Shown here piece after piece: positions 5,909-10,161 of a DNA stretch of 10,161 nucleotides. Every line of letters begins with the position of its first letter. Positions within the stretch are counted from its first letter, which is position 1. The stretch is from NCBI GenBank assembly GCA_025355115.1, contig JANXLO010000569.1:1-10161 (forward strand). The letters are read 5' to 3'. Below the pieces are notes generated by a model. That model ran no database searches and had not been told where the DNA came from. It worked only from the letters and a program-made list of their open reading frames with translations. The translations under genes were made by a program, and so were the position numbers. The DNA comes from Chthonomonadaceae bacterium. GTDB taxonomy: Bacteria; Armatimonadota; Chthonomonadetes; Chthonomonadales; Chthonomonadaceae.

Positions 5909-6379
5909 ACCAATATCGATACGCCCGACAGCAGCCTGCATCACCTGTACTCTCCGTTCGCGGCACTGGTGGAAGCGGCCATTGCGGAGGCCGACCACGA
6001 GTGCGCTGGCAAATACACGGGCTTCGTGCGCTGGAGTCCTTTCGAGACTTACCGCAGCCAGGCCCGTCAGGAGTGGCTCTACGCTCAGGGGCGCACTCGG
6101 CCCGGTCCCATCGTGACCTATAAGCGCGGCGCGGTGGGCCTTCATCCCGCAGGGCTGGCCTGCGATGCCGTCTGGTTCGATGAGAAAGGAGTGCCGCACT
6201 GGGATGGCCCGTACGCGATGTGGCAGACGCTGGGGCACTGCGCCCGTGCGCAGGGGCTGGCCTGGGGCGGCGATTTCCCTAGCTTCAAGGATCTGCCGCA
6301 CCTTCAGCCCACTCCCGCGCAACAGATCGAATGGCTGCCGTCGGCCCGCGCCTACCTGCACTCGCTTGGTCTGGACTGA
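5906..6379 (+). CDS. M15-family (endolysin/VanY-type) peptidase
   Basis: The protein resembles the L-alanyl-D-glutamate or D-Ala-D-Ala peptidases of family M15 found in phage endolysins, which cut the peptide stem of peptidoglycan. Visible pattern: ETYRSQARQEWLYAQGRTRPG (residues 47-67, matching the YRS..EQ..LYAQGRT.PG of the family), then GLHPAGLACD with zinc ligands His80 and Asp87, and WGGDFPSFKDLPHLQ with the third ligand His132 and an acidic residue (Asp129) nearby. Length is 157 residues, the size of a bare catalytic domain, with no cell-wall-binding domain. No signal peptide is seen, so export would need a holin or another route. The start is ATG 5906, with AGGAGG 6 bases upstream; a GTG in frame at 5888 is unlikely. 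No other phage gene is adjacent, so it may be a domesticated phage lysin. Specificity is inferred. Confidence 0.85.
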   Translation: MTNIDTPDSSLHHLYSPFAALVEAAIAEADHECAGKYTGFVRWSPFETYRSQARQEWLYAQGRTRPGPIVTYKRGAVGLHPAGLACDAVWFDEKGVPHWDGPYAMWQTLGHCARAQGLAWGGDFPSFKDLPHLQPTPAQQIEWLPSARAYLHSLGLD

Positions 6380-6392
6380 GGCTGATGTGTGC

Positions 6393-6434
6393 TGCCGAGC
6401 CTCTCCCATCGAGAGGACGCACAGTGGCTCGGCA
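6393..6434 (+). other. Nested hairpin between the M15 gene and the NHL lipoprotein gene
   Basis: TGCCGAGCC (6393-6401) pairs with GGCTCGGCA (6426-6434), and CCTCTC (6400-6405) pairs with GAGAGG (6411-6416) inside it. It starts 14 bases after the peptidase stop. No T-run follows, so it is not a typical intrinsic terminator; it may stabilise the mRNA end or assist termination. Confidence 0.5.
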
Positions 6435-6454
6435 TCTATCCGGCGGGTCTGCAC

Positions 6455-6484
6455 TGGACAGTCCCGCCCTGGATAAGGTATCTT
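6455..6484 (+). promoter_or_regulatory. Weak candidate promoter for the NHL lipoprotein
   Basis: TGGACA (6455-6460) and TATCTT (6479-6484) are separated by 18 bases and lie about 40 bases before the GTG start. The match is partial (five of six and four of six). It is offered only because the gene needs a promoter or must be co-transcribed with the peptidase gene. Confidence 0.28.
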
Positions 6485-6522
6485 TCACAGCAGGCTCGAA
6501 GATCTATTGGGGAGAAACCATC

Positions 6523-7485
6523 GTGCGGCGAGGGACAGGACTGCTGCTCCTGCTGGCGTTGCTGACGCTGTTCGGATGCCCGAAACGCGGCGGCCATTCC
6601 GGCTCGGATCAGAGAATCAAACACATCTATATCGCGGACACGGGCAATAACCGTATTGTTCGCATGGACGATATTACAGGCAAAGGCTGGAAGACGCTGG
6701 GCACTGTGGCGAGCACGGAATCCAACCATTTCGACCGCCCGCATAGTCTCTTTGTGGATGAAGATGAGCACATCTACATCGTCGACACCGGGAACTGCCG
6801 GATCATCCGCACAGACGACATGACCGGGCTGAACTGGTCCGCTTTCGGCAGGCGGGGAGACGGCGCGTCTCAGTTCAGCCTGCCCTCCAGCCTCTATGCC
6901 GACAGCGGCGATCGCCTCTATGTGGCCGACCATAACAATGACCGCATCGTGGTCGCCGACGATATGACCGGAACGCACTGGCTCGACCTGGGCAAGCAAG
7001 GCACCGGGAGCAGTCGGTTCAGCTACCCAAGCAGCATCTTCGTGGACGCGTCCGAGCACATATACGTAGCCGACACCATGAACATCCCAGCAGGCAAAAT
7101 CAATAACCGCATCGTGCGCATGGACGACATGTACGGTCTCAACTGGATCGAGTACAAAGGCCCGTTTGCAAATCCCGCCGCGCTCTTCGTGGACCGCGCC
7201 AACCGCATCTACGTCGTCGACAGCGCCAATGCGCGCATCTCGCGCATGGACGACATGACGGGCAAGAATATGGTCTTCCTCGGCAGGACGGGCGGTGGCA
7301 AGCTTCAGTTCAATCAGCCAAGCGGGATCTTCGTCGAAAACGACGGGCATATCTGGATCGCGGATCCGGGCAACGACCGAATCGTCGTCATGGACGACAT
7401 GACCGGCAAAGGCTGGACGGTATTTGGCACGAACGGCGCAGGAGTCCGTCAGTTGAACGCGCCTTCTGGCATTTTCGTCCGCTGA
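6523..7485 (+). CDS. Lipoprotein with six NHL-type repeats (beta-propeller)
   Basis: The start is GTG 6523, with GGGGAG about 8 bases upstream. The 320-residue protein begins VRRGTG, then a leucine run and the lipobox LFGC with the lipidated Cys at residue 19, so it should be membrane-anchored and exposed outside the cytoplasm. The rest is six repeats of about 45-50 residues, each with the pattern (H/R)IYVADxxNxRIVxxDDMTGxxW, then FG, a variable loop and PSxIFVD. This is the NHL pattern and predicts a six-bladed beta-propeller. The motif after the NHL core is DDITG, DDMTG, DDMTG, DDMYG, DDMTG and DDMTG in turn. Blade four also carries an insertion (IPAGKI) and a shortened following loop. NHL propellers bind proteins, sugars or nucleic acids; the ligand here is unknown. 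The open frame extends to 6331 upstream, but that part overlaps the peptidase gene and lacks an SD. Confidence 0.9.
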   Translation: MRRGTGLLLLLALLTLFGCPKRGGHSGSDQRIKHIYIADTGNNRIVRMDDITGKGWKTLGTVASTESNHFDRPHSLFVDEDEHIYIVDTGNCRIIRTDDMTGLNWSAFGRRGDGASQFSLPSSLYADSGDRLYVADHNNDRIVVADDMTGTHWLDLGKQGTGSSRFSYPSSIFVDASEHIYVADTMNIPAGKINNRIVRMDDMYGLNWIEYKGPFANPAALFVDRANRIYVVDSANARISRMDDMTGKNMVFLGRTGGGKLQFNQPSGIFVENDGHIWIADPGNDRIVVMDDMTGKGWTVFGTNGAGVRQLNAPSGIFVR

Positions 7486-7650
7486 ATCGCTTTCTCGGCC
7501 TCACCCAACACTATGCTCGCGACGAAATTTGCCTTCGCCTGGCAAGCCGGCCTTCAGACTTCGAACGTGCGGGCATGACGGTCGCCTTATTTATTGCTCC
7601 TTTCCCCGCAGGAGTGGTGCGATTACTCAGTGATTCCTCATCCTCGGAGG

Positions 7651-7656
7651 TATACT
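7651..7656 (+). promoter_or_regulatory. Possible -10 element for the response regulator gene
   Basis: TATACT stands 65 bases before the ATG at 7722. No acceptable -35 hexamer is seen at 16-18 bases. The gap 7486-7721 shows no other clear element, only weak short inverted repeats. The regulator probably has its own promoter here, possibly activator-dependent. Confidence 0.35.
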
Positions 7657-7721
7657 GGAATTGATTGACTGCGCGATGCTGGTTTCAGGGGACGTCCTGC
7701 CTGGACAACGGAGAAGCAGAG

Positions 7722-8402
7722 ATGAGCAGCGAAGGACTGAATGATCTAAAATCGCGTTCGGCTATGCCCGTCATGATCGTCGACGACCATGAGATATGGC
7801 GAGACGGTGTGCGAAGCATGCTGAACAATACGGAGTTCGAGGTCGTGGGCGAAGCCTCCTCCGGCAAAGAGGCTGTCGAGACCATCGGGAGACTGTTGCC
7901 GAGGCTGGTGCTTTTGGATATCCGCATGGCGGGAGGGGACGGCTTCGAGACGCTCACTGCCCTTAAAGCGGGCTATCCGCAGATCTCCGTCATCATGCTG
8001 ACCACCTACAGCAATCCGACCTTTATGGCGCGCGCCGTCGCCGGAGGCGCCTCTGGCTATCTATTGAAGGGCGTCAATCGCCAGGAGCTTCTCAAGGCCC
8101 TGCGTGATGTGGCGGACGGACAGATACTTATGTCCCGCGAGGATCTGGTTCATTCCCTGCGGTGCGTGACGCAAAACATCGAGGGCTCGGAGGATCTGAC
8201 CGTGCCGCTTACCCCTAGAGAGGTGGAGGTGCTTCGCTACGTGGCGACCGGGCTGTCCAATCGAGACATAGCCACTCTGCTCTACATTGCGGAGGGCACC
8301 GTCAAAACGCACGTCGAGCATATCATCGGCAAGCTGGCTGTTTCCGACCGGGTGCAGGCCGCGGTCTGGGCTGTCCGCCAGAGCCTGGTGCCGATGGCCT
8401 GA
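7722..8402 (+). CDS. NarL/LuxR-family two-component response regulator
   Basis: The protein is a cytoplasmic DNA-binding regulator of 226 residues, the usual size for the NarL family. The receiver domain (about residues 15-135) has acidic pocket Asp21-Asp22, phospho-acceptor Asp66 in LLDIRM, Thr94-Thr95 in MLTTYS, and Lys116 in YLLKG. After a short linker the LuxR/GerE helix-turn-helix occupies about residues 161-222, starting LTPREVEVLRYVATGLSNRDIA, with recognition helix EGTVKTHVEHIIGKL. The start is ATG 7722, with GGAG 8 bases upstream; the frame is open to a TTG at 7665, but that start lacks an SD. The neighbouring HisKA_3-type kinase downstream is the expected partner type for this family and is probably cognate. 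Target genes are unknown. Confidence 0.95.
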   Translation: MSSEGLNDLKSRSAMPVMIVDDHEIWRDGVRSMLNNTEFEVVGEASSGKEAVETIGRLLPRLVLLDIRMAGGDGFETLTALKAGYPQISVIMLTTYSNPTFMARAVAGGASGYLLKGVNRQELLKALRDVADGQILMSREDLVHSLRCVTQNIEGSEDLTVPLTPREVEVLRYVATGLSNRDIATLLYIAEGTVKTHVEHIIGKLAVSDRVQAAVWAVRQSLVPMA

Positions 8403-8403
8403 A

Positions 8404-8441
8404 CTGACGCGAATGCGGACAAGCATGGCGTCAGTGTTTGA
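8404..8441 (+). terminator. Terminator-like hairpin after the response regulator
   Basis: CTGACGC pairs with GCGTCAG, and ATGC with GCAT inside it around a GGACAA loop, starting two bases after the stop codon. The following run TGTTTG is only partly T-rich, so termination strength is uncertain. It implies that the kinase gene downstream is transcribed mainly from another promoter. Confidence 0.5.
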
Positions 8442-8540
8442 AATTGGGCGATCGGATCACGGACCGTGGAAATTTAACTGCCGATTTCCGCCCAGAGCAG
8501 TCAAAATATGCCGTTTTGGGGATGCCACTCCTCGTTCGCC

Positions 8541-8561
8541 ACGATATAATACGAGTATCGT
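8541..8561 (+). promoter_or_regulatory. Perfect -10 box inside a small dyad, upstream of the sensor kinase
   Basis: TATAAT at 8545-8550 lies in the dyad ACGATA (8541-8546) / TATCGT (8556-8561). No good -35 is present at 17 bases, so if it is a promoter it may need an activator, and the dyad could be the binding site of a repressor. The start would be near 8557, leaving a leader of about 195 bases before the kinase ATG. The rest of 8403-8752 (350 bases) holds the terminator-like hairpin and a weak GGAAAT/ATTTCC hairpin at 8468-8489; I see no gene in it. Confidence 0.35.
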
Positions 8562-8752
8562 TTCGCATTTTTCAGGCAGCATCAGGTTGCCGCGGCAGAG
8601 GGTGAAAACGCAGCAAACGTGCGCATGTCCAGCTTCCTGCTCTCCCGGCTTCCCCGCCTGCGCTGAGCCAGAAAAGCATTTTATTCCATGGAGTGGCAGT
8701 TCGGCTCACCTATGCGGCCGTCACCCGGAAAAAAGGGTCCAGCCGAACGCTT

Positions 8753-10161
8753 ATGCCTCCGAATGTACTTCTCGCCGATCAGCCGCGTTCCGGCACCCAC
8801 GAACGGTCTCCGTTGGGCGCGGTCACAAGGACTCAGCATTCGTCGCTCCTCCTTTGGACTTCGTTGCCCGACGGGAGCACCAACTACTTCACCTCTGAAT
8901 GGACTACCTATACCGGACTGGCTCCCGAAGCCTCACAGGGCGAGGAGTGGCTTGAAGCTCTTCATCCTGACGATCGGCGTCTCTGCCGACAGCAGTGGCA
9001 TGCGGCTCTTTCGAACGGACAGCCCTCCGAGTGCGACTGCCGCCTCGGACGCGCGTCCGATCAGCAATATCGCTGGCATCTCTGGAGCTCAGCGCCTGTT
9101 CGCGACCTGAACGGGAAAATCGTTCATTGGAGCCTCTGCTGCAGGGACATCCACGCTTTCGTGGATGTGGAGTCGAGCGGACTGGACCTGCTGGGCTGCG
9201 TGGAGGCCAGTCAGGACATCGTTGGACTGGCGACAGCCGATGGCGGACTGCTGTTTCTGAACGAGGCAGGAAATCGTCATCTGCATCGGCCTTTTTTCGG
9301 ATCCACCTTGCGTGATCTCACCGCCCCCGATGACTATCTCACGTTCGACGCCATAATTCTGCCCTCCCTCCAGCGCGACGGCTTCTGGCAGGGGAGCTTT
9401 CCCCTGCGCGCCTGCGTCGAACACACCGACTCCACTCCTGCCCGACTGCACTGCTTTCTGCTGGATAACCAGAGCAGAGACAGGCGCGGTCGCCCTCCGC
9501 AGACCCTGCTCTTTCAGATCCAGAGCGGAAAGGATTTCTCAGCCGTTTTTCCGCTCGCCTCTTCCAACTCTCTAGCTGTCGTAGCGCATTCGCCCCGGCT
9601 GGCCGCGGCCCATCGACTGGGACTGGAGACGCTGGCGAACTTCTCGGGGAGAGAGGCTTTGCATCATTTCGCGGAGGCGGCGCGCCATCTGACGGGCGCT
9701 AGATATGCGGCAATAGGGGTTGGCCATCTAGTCGACGGGTCCTTCGCGGACATAGCGGCCACAGGCAGTCCCACTCCCGACAACGACGGCGGGTTCATTA
9801 AGCCATGTCCCGGCGTTCTCGGGCTGATGATGGGTCAGACGAAGCCGCTCCGCCTTTCCCGACGCATCACACAAATCTCACCGGGATCTGTCCCTCGATT
9901 TGCCGGGCGAAGAAGCTTTCTGGGCGTTCCCATCCGCAGAGGCAAAGGCACTCTTGGCTGTCTCTATCTGACCGGTCGAGAAGGGGCGGGGGAGTTCACG
10001 CAGGAGGACGAAGCCGTCCTCCTGGCTCTGAACCAGTACATCTCCGTCGCTATCTACTTTATGATCGTGCTTTCCAGGCAGTACGCGCTGATACGGGGCC
10101 TCTTCGTGGATCAGGAGGAGGAGAGGCGCACGGTCGCCTACGATCTGCACGACGGGCTGAC
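8753..10161 (+). CDS. PAS-PAS-GAF sensor histidine kinase (HisKA_3 type), C-terminus cut by window edge
   Basis: The frame is open from after a TGA at 8603 to the right edge. No membrane segment is visible, so it is probably a soluble sensor. Domains: PAS1 about residues 33-135 (LWTSLPDGS...FTSEWTTYTGL...WLEALHPDDR); PAS2 about 150-262 (ASQDIVGLATADGGLLFLNEAGN); GAF about 291-440 (LETLANFSG...FLGVPIRRGKGTLGCLYLTG...FTQEDEAVLLAL); then the dimerisation helix EEERRTVAYDLHDGL with phospho-acceptor His466, typical of HisKA_3 kinases that partner NarL-type regulators. The HATPase domain must lie past the edge. Start ATG 8753 is the best Met before PAS1, but its SD is poor (AAGGG about 15 bases upstream); GTG 8693 or TTG 8813 are alternatives. 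It is probably the partner of the regulator upstream. The signal is unknown; PAS and GAF could bind a cofactor or small ligand. Confidence 0.9.
   Translation, partial: MPPNVLLADQPRSGTHERSPLGAVTRTQHSSLLLWTSLPDGSTNYFTSEWTTYTGLAPEASQGEEWLEALHPDDRRLCRQQWHAALSNGQPSECDCRLGRASDQQYRWHLWSSAPVRDLNGKIVHWSLCCRDIHAFVDVESSGLDLLGCVEASQDIVGLATADGGLLFLNEAGNRHLHRPFFGSTLRDLTAPDDYLTFDAIILPSLQRDGFWQGSFPLRACVEHTDSTPARLHCFLLDNQSRDRRGRPPQTLLFQIQSGKDFSAVFPLASSNSLAVVAHSPRLAAAHRLGLETLANFSGREALHHFAEAARHLTGARYAAIGVGHLVDGSFADIAATGSPTPDNDGGFIKPCPGVLGLMMGQTKPLRLSRRITQISPGSVPRFAGRRSFLGVPIRRGKGTLGCLYLTGREGAGEFTQEDEAVLLALNQYISVAIYFMIVLSRQYALIRGLFVDQEEERRTVAYDLHDGL

Noticed and set aside
6436..7350. 304-codon open frame on the minus strand
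   Set aside because: It is antisense to the NHL lipoprotein, and its length comes from the repeated codon pattern. The plus strand has the clear repeat protein and lipobox.
8522..8605. Short plus-strand ORF from ATG 8522, in the same frame as the kinase
   Set aside because: It stops at 8603, has no SD, and overlaps the -10 box; there is no sign that it is an N-terminal fragment of the kinase.
8287..9315. Three overlapping plus-strand frames (8287-8898, 8688-9110, 8995-9315)
   Set aside because: They are in the wrong frames relative to the sensor kinase, whose PAS, GAF and His motifs lie in another frame running to the edge.

Overview
The window is GC-rich chromosomal DNA from a bacterium. 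It is densely coded, with overlapping genes, Shine-Dalgarno (SD) sites of the GGAGG type, GTG and TTG starts, sigma70-type promoters and a bacterial lipobox. The lineage cannot be fixed from this stretch. There is no 16S rRNA, and the housekeeping genes seen (nadD, rsfS, galK, tRNA-Ser) are widespread. A deep-branching environmental group such as Armatimonadota would fit, but that is only a guess. I see no insertion sequence, CRISPR array, integrase or rRNA.

Left part, all on the minus strand, read from right to left. A galactokinase gene (galK) has its own promoter. A tRNA-Ser(GGA) follows, driven by a near-perfect consensus promoter and ended by a rho-independent terminator. Next comes a tightly packed operon: a membrane-anchored LmbE/PIG-L deacetylase-like protein, nadD (NAD synthesis), rsfS (ribosome silencing, here with a long acidic N-terminal tail) and a proline-rich protein that runs off the left edge. 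The first three genes overlap each other, which suggests translational coupling. A transglutaminase-like cysteine protease family gene lies to the right of galK, also on the minus strand.

Middle. The transglutaminase gene is divergent from a small M15 (endolysin-type) peptidase gene on the plus strand. The gap between them holds a 14-bp inverted repeat that puts an identical SD plus ATG on each strand. On the minus side this opens a possible 26-codon ORF. This is the most unusual structure in the window. After the peptidase gene comes a plus-strand lipoprotein with six NHL-type repeats, each carrying a DDMTG-like motif, which probably folds as a six-bladed beta-propeller.

Right part, plus strand: a NarL/LuxR-type response regulator with a terminator-like hairpin after it, then a soluble PAS-PAS-GAF-HisKA_3 sensor kinase cut by the right edge. 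The two are adjacent and of matching families, so they are probably a cognate two-component system, but each seems to have its own promoter. Neither end gene is complete, and the kinase start is uncertain.

I do not see a clear new multi-gene system. The best candidates for a second look are the symmetric SD/ATG inverted repeat, the tRNA terminator placed just before the LmbE-nadD-rsfS operon, and the acidic RsfS tail.
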